Below, one piece after another: positions 49,170 through 60,447 of a stretch of DNA of 64,000 nt. Below the pieces are notes generated by a model. That model was given only the letters and a program-made list of their open reading frames with translations, was not told the origin of the DNA and did not search any database. Both the position numbers and the translations under genes were made by a program. Numbering within the stretch: position 1 is the first letter of the stretch; each line of letters starts with the position of its first letter. Location of the stretch: the NCBI RefSeq assembly GCF_000150275.1, contig NW_002060959.1, positions 378,172 through 442,171 of the forward strand, in the 5' to 3' direction. The stretch is from Trichoplax adhaerens. Lineage: Eukaryota > Placozoa > Uniplacotomia > Trichoplacea > Trichoplacidae.

Positions 49170-52100
49170 ATGGATTTTCATATCAATTGGGTATATCAGC
49201 TTCTACTATTCCTCATTAGTTTATACCTTAAGCTATCCTTGGTGGATGGCCAATGTCCGCCAAATCTACAAGCATTAAATTGTAATTGTTCAATACTGCA
49301 GCAAGCTAGGATTAATGGTGGCATACGTAATAAACTAACGAGAAATGTTTCATGTCGAAGTACTTCTATCCGTATCATGCCCGTTTTCGAACAGCCATTT
49401 GCATCAACGATTGGATCTTTGTAAGTTCTTAAATAGATAAGATCTAAATAAAACTTATACGAAGAATTATTATTTTTCAGTCAGTTTATGAGTTATCTCG
49501 CAGTAATTCTCAAAATCCACTAAAGTTTCCGTAATCGATAAATAATTATATGAGAAAGGTATCAAAATCAGGCGAGATAATTTCCATTCTTAGCTGCTTA
49601 GTTCTCTAAAATAGCTATTTTTAGAAAAGCGATTTTCGTTGTATGATTAGCATACTTTACTCATGACTAAGGTGGCTTAATTTATCAGAAATATTTGCAA
49701 TATGAATGTAGAAACAACCTACAGCTTGAATTCCTTCTAAGCATATTGCACATTTGATATCACTAAGAATAGTCGCTTAATATCTAGTAACATACTGTTG
49801 AACGATGATTTAATGAATTAATACTTTTCTACACTTATAGGGATTTGTCTTTAAATAATTTTCACGAAATTCAAGATCAAGCATTTATTAACTTAACTGC
49901 AGTAACCTATATGTAAGTATGAATTAATTAATCACAGCTTATGGTATAGTAGATTATAACATAAGGAGAAAAAATATAAAAAAAGGTATTCCGGGGAATT
50001 AGCTTAATTTATCGGTTTTGCCTTGCTACTCATTTGTATCTGTTCTTATTTGTATATAAAAATTTACTTATTTCCTAAGCGGTTGTTACAATGATTCTAA
50101 TAAGTTGACTTCGAAATCAGTCAGTAGACTTTCTACATTTTTTTAAGCTAACAGCCTGGAGTATATCATAATATGTTTCAACTTCTATTTTTATATCTAT
50201 TTCAACCGCCTAAAGATCCAATTTTAGTTTCAATTATAAGAGTAGTAATAATGAAGACATCTAATCATCATCAAGCCTCATTAGGTTTCATCGACTGTTA
50301 TTAAAGAACATTAGATACCGTGAATTAGAAATAAACACCACGCAGTTCACAGTTGTCTTAGATCTACATCAATATCTAAACTGCTACAAATTTTAGTATT
50401 TTAATCCCATCCGCTAGGTCGAATATAACAGATTCCAATATTTGCCTTATGAACATACATTCCCAATCCTTCTCGCCATCATAGTAAATTATTCACAGGT
50501 CATTCTCGTCGTAATAATAGTAGAATGAGATGTATGGTTTTGACCTCAATTCCACAAGAGCGAAGACTTCTTAGTTGAACCTGCAATAATCTGCACTATA
50601 AAGAATACTATTCTTCTGCAAAGAAATACTTTGTTGCCTGCATCAAGTATAGCTCCTCAAGACTATTATTTATTACATAATATAGCATGATTTCTGTATC
50701 AGCTTTTATACTAGCTGATAAGTCCTAGTTAATACCATTAACTTTGAAACCTTCCCATGAACTAAATGATGATCTTACTTGCCATTACCCAATGAAGACT
50801 GTAGGATTTACGAACTTAGATATCTGAATGACTAATACAAATAGCCAGATTACATAATTTCCATACATGGGGCATTCTGGAGTTAACATCCAATCTGCAT
50901 AAAGTAATTGATTGTAGATTATTCTCAACTTTCATATGAGATGACCATTAATTTCGGTAACATAGTCTGGCAATAATGCTCTATGATCTGAATTAATTAC
51001 TGACGAAATAATGGTTAAACAACAAAAGTGTCTTAATGAAGATACAACTTTCTTGATCTATATAATACAGTGAATTATAAGACAGTAATATACTATTATA
51101 GATTTTAACAATATTCAGCTGTAAATGCTAGAAAAATTTACGAGACTAGAATTACGATACTTATCCAACATACTATACTACATTTAGCACGTTAGTTCTC
51201 TTTTTACTTGGCGATGTTTCTATATTACGTAACTGTTAATACATCGCTAGCAGAACTACCGCACATTTTGTTCATCTATCATGTTATAACCAAATTTAAG
51301 TAATCTACTCTTATTTTTAAATTTGCTCCATAAGGAGACTATAAGGCCTTAGTCTATTTATTGCTTTTTTTCAGTAATTTAGAAGGCAGCTTTTTATCAG
51401 GAATACAAAGTAAAGCATTTTCTAACTGCAAGCGCCTGAAAAATTTGTAAGTCAAATATTGTAATTTTAAATTATCCTAATTTAAATTCCTTTAATTCGC
51501 TAATTATGGCGGCAACGATAGCAAATAATTTCAGTAATTCGGATGAGAGTTTATAAGGAACTTTACGGAACTTATTTCATTAATAATTCATTTTACTTTC
51601 CTTAATTAATGAATAATTATCTGGCGTATGATGAAGAATACTACGAAAAAATCAGTTTACTAGTCTTCCACCAAGGCTATTTATCCATTCTAATGCACTA
51701 CAATATTTGTAAGTTATATCATTTATTTGCTATGATTGAATTGATGTTAGTCTATATCTAAGGTTACAATATATTTAAGTACTTTACCTGCCGACTATTC
51801 TGGTTTACTTTACATCATTTTGGCAATTATCGATGTTCACTTTGTCAGTTTTTCATAGCAACGTATGCTGTCGTTAAGATAAAATGAGGACAGAGTACAG
51901 GACTTTGTCTTTCCAAAATAATTCTTTGTCACAGTTTTACCGTAAGATTTCCTAGATGCACTATCTAATCGTTACTATAATCTCATATGGTTTCAATTCG
52001 TTACTTGTAGAGATTTGTCCGGAAATTTTATAAGGTATCTGCATGCGGATACATTCTACAATGCTAAAGCATTAACCTCACTGTAAGTATCAGTGGTGAA

Positions 52101-55100
52101 TTTACTTAGATCTACGTTCCTTAAAAGATTATTTTGCTGCATATCTTATTCGTATATTATCATTTTTCTAGAAATTTAACAAATAATCTTCTAGAAACAT
52201 TGCCGCTACAAACATTTAGCCGTTTAGACTCTCTCAAATTTCTGTAAGTAGCATCAAGACCATTTACATTATCTATACTTGTCAGAAAATTGGAATTAGC
52301 AATTACAATTAGCAGTTCAGATGTCAAATCCAATTCTATCACGGCACATTTTATGCCATAGCCCAGTCTAATAGAATAATTTTTGATGAGATTCATGTGA
52401 CGATTATTAATATCCTGGAAATTGGTAGTACACATTAGTACTTGTTTAAAGATATACTGAATATTTATTAATTCTATTTTGTTTTAAATTAAAGTAATAT
52501 CGATAGCAATCCGCTAACATGCGACTGTCGGCTGCGTTGGTTGATGGCATGGGTAAAATCAACTCGGATTAATTTGTCTCTATCGCAGTCCGCAAAATGT
52601 AGTCAACCTTACTCTATTCAAGATCGAATGTTTAGCAGTTTAACTTGGAAAGATTTAGCGTGTGGTGAGTCTAGAAACAGTGAAATGGAGTTATCACGTT
52701 ATTAATTCATTTTCATCATCTCTCATATTTTTATCTGAATGCATTAGAAAAACTTAAAATTTAAAATTTGCAATTTATCATTTCTAGGTCCACCTGCAAT
52801 GAAATCCAAGCCTGCAGACAGTCAACTACTATTTCATAGAGATAAAATTACTTTACGGTGTCAAGCGAGTGGAGATATATATAGTACTGAAATGTCTTGG
52901 TTATTCCATAAGCACAAAATACCAAATGCTAGAGTTATTAACCATACGGCAGTTAAAAATTATAGTCAAATTTATACGTATACCGTAGAAACGACACTGA
53001 CTCTAGATCTTATTGACTCAAGTGCTGCTGGCCAATATATATGTGAATTTCGAAATGAAGCTGGTAAATCAGTTGCGAAAACACAGGTAATTAATCGCTA
53101 CAGTGTCTATCATATTTTTAAAAAGGACGATGACAAAACAATAAATAGTAGATATCAAATTTACACCTGTTTAATAGCGTCGCCAAAGAAAGGCTATTCA
53201 TTCCCTGCTTTATCTTTATTTAGTTAGCTATACTCAGTATCGATTTGTAACTAGCTAAAATAGCATAATGCCAAGCCTTCGAATGACAATCTACTTCATA
53301 TTTGTATACAATTTTTTCTGCTAATACAGTTTATTTGAACTCTATCCTTTTAAATAGATTTATGTAGCCAGTTCTGGTGTTAAATTTTGTAATGCTTCTA
53401 CGACGCAAAGCGATAAGGGTACATTTAACTGGCCACAGACGATGGGACAAGTTACTGTGCATTTACCTTGTCCGAAAGGAGCACAATTTGACTCTCAGCA
53501 AAGTTCAGAATCTCAGCAAGCAACAGTTCGTCGAAGCTGCACGAAATATGGCGCCTGGAACTTGATGGATGATAGCGATTGTCAATTCCAATATTTTCTT
53601 ACGCAACAGCTATTTCTGTTATCCCGGGTAATTATTTTTGAGAGTTTATTCGTTACATGTCTAATTAGTTATTTCCAATTTGCATTTGATACTACTAAAT
53701 TGTCGATATTAGCGATGAAATAACTCGTTAGTTAGTACAGAATTTACTTTTAACAGTTTTCTTGTTAGTATTTAATATTGCACTAATTACTATCTGGAAA
53801 CTTTGTAATCCTATAGGATGTAAATATTACGGACTTACATTTTAGAAATTTTGTAGTCTAATATTTGTAAACTTATTAAGTATGGAACTATGAACAAGAT
53901 TAATGATCAATTCTGTCAAGAATAGCTTATTAGTCAAATGCAATCACTACAGTACGATTTAATAAGTAGAATTCAATTGAATACCAACATTCCCACTATC
54001 AATGATTATAATTAATCAACTATTTTCTTCAATAGATTATTGTCAACGGTGATGCATCAGCTACTATGGTTGGGACTAAATTTCAAAAATTAATCATTCA
54101 ACATTATTCCCTTGTTCAACCCACTGATGTCTACTTAAGCTCGTTGATCTTAGAAAACTTGCAAACAGTAGCCAAGAGCAATACGAATGTAAGTTTTTGC
54201 ATGGCTTATCCATTACTGGTAACTAATAATATAAAAATGTTTAGAATATTCACAATTATCTTGCTTCTATCTGCTATTTTAGGTTATGATGGTAATTATA
54301 AATGCAATCAATCTTTTCATGTCTAGTAAAACTAGTGCTTTAACTGAAGCTCAAGATTTACATAATGCCTGTACAAGGTATAAAATATTAAATGCTTATA
54401 TTCAGCTAAGAAAAGCTGGTTTAATGATACCCTATTTTTATAAATAAAAGTGTGACAATGTTATTATAACCGCTACTTTATCAATTACTATTTAGAATGA
54501 TCAATGTGTTACAGCGATTGCTAAATTATATTGCCCCTCTTTCGCCTGGTATCAAATTTAATCAACTTGTTCTGGATAATCTTGCACTAGCAAATATTCA
54601 ACTCAATCTCGACAATCAATTTCAAAGTATTCTATATGTCTTATTATTGCAATCTGGCCAGAAAGTAATTAATAAAATTACAAGCGAAAACCTTCAGCTT
54701 AATCGTGGTGACTTAACTGAAGACTTCTTCAACGATAAGGCATGCTTTTCTAGCTATTTAAAATAACTTAAATAAAATGATTGCTACATATATATATTAA
54801 AGTATTGAAACATAATGTAAACTAATCATATGCTTTTAAGATTATTAATCAGAGTCTAAATCAAACGTTAGCAGTTCTCTTTTGTCCTTGAAAAATAATT
54901 GATACATAGTAACAGAATTATAACCAAATTTTGTTTCGGTAGCTAGTAGATTGATGACTCAATCTATTTAAGTTCAAATTGTTTGTAATGATGTATTAAC
55001 GAAATACGAAATATTTAATAATCTCGACGATTTGAAGTTTAAATAGACAGCAACAGTAACAAAAATAGTTTACCAGTTTAAACCAGCACTTATTAGTAAT

Positions 55101-58019
55101 CGAAATTAGAGGATTTCTTTCTCACATTTTTAGAGCATAACTGCAGGAATTTACCTTCCGAAAACTTTTCTACAAAGTGCATTTCCACTTCGTGGAACTA
55201 AAAGTCTGCAAGTTCTTATCCTAAGAAATACTAATTTATTTCCATTATCGGCTATACAAAGAAAAAACTATCAGTTATCAGGAAGTGTACTAATAGCGAG
55301 AATAGGTCAGTTGTATACATAATGCAATAGCAGAAAAACAATATGAGAAAAACATTCAGTATATCAATATCTAGAAATAAATTTCACATTTTTCCTGATT
55401 ACAAATTTTTGTAATGGTATCGCAAATTATTATAAATTACAGATGGTGTGGCTATAACAAACTCAACAACTCCATTAACAGTTATTTTAAGACCACAATC
55501 GACTAAGGTAAAATTCGATCTACGGCCAGATTTATCTAGTTAAACTAAAATTTCGGCATGCATGATATCGATGATATTTATTACTTGAGTAGCATTAATT
55601 GCTTTCTTTTTAAAGTTTTCAAAGTAATTTTGAAACTTTCACATTAAATTAAAGCAGAGTAAATACCGGTACTTAATGTATGATTTATGGTAGTTTTAGC
55701 CAAATTTAATCCTGCTAGTGATATAGAATAAATATTAACTAAAGGTTACAATCGAGGGCATGGTAACACGATCTTCTGTTACACCTATGATAACCTAACT
55801 TCTTGCTTTAAACCATATCACAGCTAAGAGCGTCTTTTCGAATCAAAACGCAAGCAGATAAAAGTAAGTTCAACAGAGATACTACAATTATGCCGCCAGT
55901 TTACAATTTTTTCTTAATCAAATTTCATCTTCCTATTTAGCTGTTAAGCCTACTTGGTCTTCATCAATTTGTCAACAAAGTCCTTCTAAGTTTGTCGCTT
56001 CTTGTAAACATATGGCTATATTTGCATTACATGGAGTAAGGACTAAATTCTTTAATATTCTATATTTGGCATAAATACTCGTATTTGAATAATTGTTTTC
56101 TGTCTATACTATCGAATGATTACAACATCCATTTTCTTAATCTAATTTTAATTTTACTATCTTAGAATAAAAGCAATAATGGATTAGCATGGCCGGACAA
56201 TGCGCAACATTTCCATATTCGTCCATTGCAGTCCTTTACTTATGTTTTGATTACCATTGGAATAGTCTTTAATTTAATAATCACTTTAATCTACATTATA
56301 TTGAGGTAAGAGAATAATGTCCATTTTTGAGGAACAAATAATTTACCTTTTTTCATTGCAAATTCCATTTTGACTATTTACACTTCATATCATTTCGTTA
56401 AAAATGTCAATTAAATTATGGATTGTGTGGAATTTCTTTCCTCCACCAGCCAATTTGCAAATCCGTCGAATTTTGCTACTCTACGCACAATTCCAATCCG
56501 ACTAAACATATGGATAACGGAAATTATAACATCCAGCACATTCTTACTAACATCGCGCTTAACAGAATTGCCAATTTTTTGCTCTATTGCCGAATCATTG
56601 CTAAATTTTATGCTGCTTTCATCGATAGCATGGATGTTGGTTCATAATTTAGCTTTGCGCAATATTGTAAATCATACCTTGCAAGGTAGAGATGCATTTT
56701 TAACTCACATACGTTATTCCTGTATTGGTTGGGGTAAGTTTGATCCAGATTTAAAGCAACAGTTAAAATCATACGTATTTCAGATATATTACTTTAACTA
56801 TCTAAAGAAAATCATACGATAGGTCTAACGTTATTTGCTTCGCTATTTTTAGTTGCACCTTTCGTTGCTACAGGCGTTGGTGCAGCCATTCTTATAAGTA
56901 ATGGCAGCTACCAAGATCGGCAATTGTAAGTTAACATAACCATTAAACTATGCATTAAATTTCATGTTCCAGCTCTAATTCTTGTCTATACTCAAATTTT
57001 CTTGTTACATGGGCAAAAATTTTCGCTTGCTGTTGATGGTTATAATGAATTTATTGGGGTTCTATAGTAGCTGTGTTATTCGATTGCAAACGGAAGTTTA
57101 CGTTTTCCTAATTACTCCAATTGCTGTTGTAACATTAGTCAATTTCTACTTATATGGCTCAACGATCCAACTTTTAAGAGATACAAACAATGTTTTCTCA
57201 CATCTCAGTAGTAAGGAATCGCAGTCAATCCGTCAACTGCTTTCTGCAACATTAATCAATATGATCTTCTTAGTCTTGGCTATCATCTCGGCTGGTTTTA
57301 TTTTCCAGCCTAAGCCATCGACCAATCTTCTCTTCCCGGTCTCTTTTGCTATCTTGCTGTGCTTAATTGGTCTCTTCAATTTCATGTATACCATCTGCTG
57401 GTCTCAAGAGTTTCTAGTCCATAAAGAATTATTCAAATTATCCTATATTATAGAAACTTGTTGCAGTGCATCCAGTGGCAATTATAACGTAACAGATACT
57501 TTGGAAGTGACTAATCATACTACATCCGAGCAAGAATTTCAAAAAGAAGAGCATGAAATGAAATCTTTAACTCCATCTAGATCGTTGACAGTATCTCTTC
57601 CCAACCATGATGGCCAAACTAGTAATAGCATTGATCATCCTGTCAGGCTTGTCATATCGCCTCTAAATACCGATGGAATTCGTAGTCGAAGTCCTAAGAA
57701 TACTTCAGCGGCTACTAGTAGCGTATATAGTGGTAGGCATGGTCGTCAACAGCGCCAATATCTTTCTCGCCAGTCAATTCCAATCTCACCTGATTTTAGT
57801 CCAACGGGCCCTAACTTAACCTTAGCAAGTGATTCCAAAAAATCCGAATCTTTATCTTCACTAGAAAACCAATCCATGGTATGGGATGAAGAAGTGATGA
57901 ATGATAGTTATTATGTTCGTCAAGTTGATCCTGATCAATTTTCATCATCTAGTCATCATCATGAGCGTTCTTTAGCAAGTTCTATAAGTAGTCGACATAA
58001 TCGAACTACGAGAAGTTAA
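49170..58019 (+). CDS. adhesion GPCR, ADGRA (GPR124/GPR125)-like
   Basis: The domain order signal peptide, LRRs, LRRCT, Ig, HormR, GAIN/GPS, 7TM is that of vertebrate ADGRA receptors. I reconstruct 20 exons: 49170-49420, 49841-49912, 51375-51446, 51637-51708, 52011-52082, 52172-52243, 52495-52664, 52788-53086, 53358-53627, 54036-54188, 54283-54377, 54496-54664, 55134-55305, 55443-55507, 55824-55863, 55941-56035, 56166-56305, 56450-56733, 56853-56925 and 57068-58019. All 19 junctions are GT-AG with matching phase; the sum is 3588 nt, or 1195 residues. The ATG at 49170 gives a hydrophobic leader followed by a Cys cluster. The cytoplasmic tail after TM7 is long and Ser-rich, ending T-T-R-S. Vertebrate members (about 1300 residues) act in Wnt7 co-reception or planar polarity; a role here is not known. 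The GPS looks non-cleavable. Some GAIN exon borders are less certain than the rest. Confidence 0.9.
49841..52243 (+). other. five single-LRR exons of exactly 72 nt each
   Basis: Exons at 49841, 51375, 51637, 52011 and 52172 each start with one base and end with two bases of a split codon (phase 2). Each encodes one 24-residue leucine-rich repeat, for example LDLSLNNFHEIQDQAF, LDLSGNFIRYLHADTF and LNLTNNLLETLPLQTF. Together with the Cys-rich N-terminal cap they form the extracellular LRR domain. Confidence 0.9.
50560..50970 (-). mobile_element. decayed copy of the TGTCACAAAACAGC-ended repeat inside an intron
   Basis: The order of blocks matches + strand 24450-24850. Examples are GATTTACGAACTTAGATAT...AATACAAATAGCCAGATTAC compared with TATTTACGAACATAGACAT...AATACAGAATAGTCAGATTAC, preceded by CCTCAAGACTATT and TAGTTAATACCATTAACTT. 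It lies in the 1.46-kb second intron of the adhesion GPCR gene. Confidence 0.6.
52495..52664 (+). other. LRR C-terminal cap exon (LRRCT)
   Basis: The exon reads NIDSNPLTCDCRLRWLMAWV, then further on K-C-S and a final L-A-C, which is the standard N-P-x-x-C-D-C...W...C...C cap. The donor is TGTG|GTGAGT. Confidence 0.93.
52788..53086 (+). other. immunoglobulin-like domain exon
   Basis: One exon holds a whole Ig domain: the first Cys in ITLRCQASG, the Trp in MSWLFHKHKI, then the signature D-S-S-A-A-G-Q-Y-I-C-E-F. It is bounded by a phase-1 acceptor and a phase-0 donor. Confidence 0.93.
53358..53627 (+). other. hormone-receptor (HormR) domain exon
   Basis: A 90-codon exon reads KFCNAST, then GTFNWPQTMGQ, LPCPKGA, RRSCTKYGAWN and DDSDCQ. 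This is the Cys and W-P pattern of the hormone-receptor module found before GAIN domains. Confidence 0.9.
54036..56035 (+). other. GAIN domain and GPS region, seven exons
   Basis: Exons 54036-54188, 54283-54377, 54496-54664, 55134-55305, 55443-55507, 55824-55863 and 55941-56035 encode a helical part and then a strand-rich part (VLILRNTNLFP). The last exon gives the GPS region: W-S-S-S-I-C near its start and S-C-K-H-M-A-I-F-A-L at its end. Canonical GPS ends C-x-C-x-H-L-T/S. Here the nucleophile is Ala and two of four Cys are absent. Confidence 0.75.
56166..58019 (+). other. 7TM domain and cytoplasmic tail, four exons
   Basis: TM1 is in 56166-56305 (QSFTYVLITIGIVFNLIITL). TM2 and TM3 are in 56450-56733 (PIFCSIAESLLNF, SIAWMLVHNLAL, GWG). 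TM4 is in 56853-56925 (VAPFVATGVGAAIL). Loop 2 Cys and TM5 to TM7 are in 57068-58019 (C-V-I-R-L, VFLITPIAVVTLVNFYL, NFMYTICWSQEF). The order and motifs are those of family B2 receptors. Confidence 0.9.
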
Positions 58020-60447
58020 TCAAAAACTTAGCAGCTAGTCTGCGAAATTAGGCAAGTCTGCATTTTGGCAGAAACTTTGTTTGCTCGAATGCAAAGCAAT
58101 TGCAAAAAATTGACTAAAGTGTTGTTCGTTCCCGACATCGATATTGAAAGGATCTTATTGTTTTATTGGATAGTTTCGAAGTATTTTTGAAAAGTATAAA
58201 TCAAACTTGATAACCATTAACTTATGTATTATTACAGATTTCTTTTAAATTAGAATTATTTGACGCAGACAAATTTACTATATACGAATAAGTATCTTAA
58301 TTTGGTAGCGGAGGTCTGCTACATTTCTCTTCCAGAATATTTATGATTGTACACATAATTCAGTTGGTACAGGACTCTTGCTTTAAGGAAAACAGCTAAC
58401 AAGTTGTTATCGAATAAATGCAAAATCTAACCGTCATGTATATATCTATCGTAAAATAATATTAAGTATAAATGCGCTTAAATAATATATTTTCGAAAGG
58501 GATTATTAAACACAATCTGAACGAAAAGTTTTTCTTAAGTTAATATTATAATCAGCTTACACGGCTATAAAATTATTCAAATTTCTTTTATAGATTTAGC
58601 TTTTCACATACAAAACACCTTGAAATACTCCTATTTCTTTTCTTGATTTTATGAATTGCATTATTGCAACTACCTTCACTTCATCAATTACTTTATTGCT
58701 ACTATCTTGATTTTATTAATTACATTACCACTATTTTACTAAACATTATGTCTGTGTATGTTATATAAGGCAATAATTTACATTCTTCTATTTTAAATTG
58801 AATATGCTTGTCATGACCAGCCTCTTTATTATTGCTAGAAAGTATTTTCTTACGCTACTTACAAAGTCGTTTGTATTAAATGATTACTAGCAATGTAGCA
58901 ATAAAGTTAAAGACCTGCAATGAATATGGTAAATGCTAATTCAAGTGCAATAAAATAAGTAAACAATTTATAATTATATGGCCATGTCACAGTACAAATA
59001 CACCGTGAATGATACAGTATAAATTTAGTATTTGCGCCCTGGTAGATCTTCATACCAATTGTTGATTCTATATGATTTGTGCTTACGTACATGAATCAGT
59101 TGGAGTTCTATAGTTGGATAAAGTTAGGTTACTTGATGTGTTCCGTTATAATTCGGTCTCGATAATCTAAAGTGACTACTTGCTTATGTTAAAAATTGAG
59201 TTATTGAGAACTAATTCGTTGTTAATCGATTTTATAGTTTTAGACGAGTAGTAGCAATGTCGATTGGTTGTTATTGTTGGAATAAAGTAACATAGCTCAA
59301 GCTTGCGAAATTTGTCTGTGAGACTGTAATTTAAAAAGAGTAAAATACTTTACTGTATTCTTTATCACGAGAATAGTCAGTGATAGGCCAATAAAAGTTG
59401 AATTAGCTCATCTAGAGTATTCCTTCGATAAATAGGAAAGGCTATTGCCGTATTAGTACTATATATTGTGATATTGTGGGAAAATATTACTAGTTTAGAC
59501 AGTTTTGCACTGAGGATAGATGGTCATTATTAGTTTAGTAGATGAGTTGTTTTCTGTAGTAAAGTGGAAGTTTAGCTATTTCTAGGCTGGCATAATTTAT
59601 ACTAGCAAGCAATACTCCTCGCTGGCAATAGTTTAACTTTTATCCTACATACAAGATCAACATGTATAATCTGTCTCACTATTTTAGCTATTTTAGCTCA
59701 ATTCAGGATCACTCATCCAATCGATCACTAACCACCTTTAAAAATTTATAAGTAATCCCTTGTCGTTATTCATACATCGATGCACAGAACATACTTCTAT
59801 CACTTTTGGAATGAACTAATTTTATTTTTGAGTCGGCAAGCTTTAATTTATTATTCTGATATAAATACAATTGCTAAGGCTATTACTTCGGCAAAGCTTG
59901 AAAACTTATTGATTAGGGGTTCAATAGGTCACCTTGACCTTCACACTGTTGCAGCGTAGATTGTCCACATTTTGCAGCGAGGCAGCAAGGACAAGTTTGA
60001 ACAGAGTAGGAAAGCCGTAGCCAACTCTAAGCCAAAAAATTAACGTTGGAGAAGATGACATAAGCAATCTTGGTATCAACTCTCTTAAGTTTGCTCTACA
60101 TCTCGACAATCAATCATCAAATTTCTTCCGATTCTAATTTTGCCTACCATCTGGCTTGAGTCATTCAGTAGAAGACTTTTCCACGAATAAATCATCACTC
60201 GATTTTACAGTTCAAATCAATCTACTTAAAATAGCATTACTCTTCTATTCATGTCCGACACTGTAAGCTGCTGGTCGTCTTCGCAATTATAGTTTTTCTA
60301 GTCACATCAATTTTGTACCATAATTGGTTGACTGGCTAATAGTAGCGATCAACCTTTTCTAAGAAAGTAAATTAACACCCATTTAGTATCGCTGCAATAT
60401 TCTTAGAAGCCTAACTCTATCCAATAAAGCTATCAATCTAATCCAAG
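58020..60447. other. interval between the adhesion GPCR gene and the last TPR gene
   Basis: No gene recognised, apart from a GC-richer patch at 59921-60109 listed separately. It should contain the 3' UTR of the adhesion GPCR gene and the promoter of the gene at 60448. Confidence 0.4.
59921..60109 (-). pseudogene. possible transposase relic (weakly hAT-like)
   Basis: A GC-richer 62-codon minus-strand frame contains GYGFPTLFKLVLAAS and S-P-T-L-I-F-W-L. The FP-x-L-x-K-L-x-L-A segment recalls the C-terminal dimerisation region of hAT transposases, but the downstream signature is missing. This is a weak similarity by eye; chance is possible. Confidence 0.2.

Noticed and set aside
52286-52400. Possible sixth LRR exon of the adhesion GPCR
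   Set aside because: No 72-nt exon with a GT donor fits. Exon 52172-52243 joins the LRRCT exon directly in phase.
52160-52435. 91-codon minus-strand frame
   Set aside because: It overlaps a well-supported LRR exon (52172-52243) of the adhesion GPCR and has no family resemblance.
54665-54766. Extension of GAIN exon 54496-54664 to the TAA at 54764-54766
   Set aside because: A phase-0 donor at 54664/54665 joins the next exon and keeps the GAIN and 7TM parts in frame; the extension would truncate the receptor.
56973-57067. Coding use of the segment before TM5 after TTCCAG at about 56971
   Set aside because: Reading from that acceptor meets a stop soon, whereas skipping to 57068 gives the expected loop-2 Cys followed by TM5.
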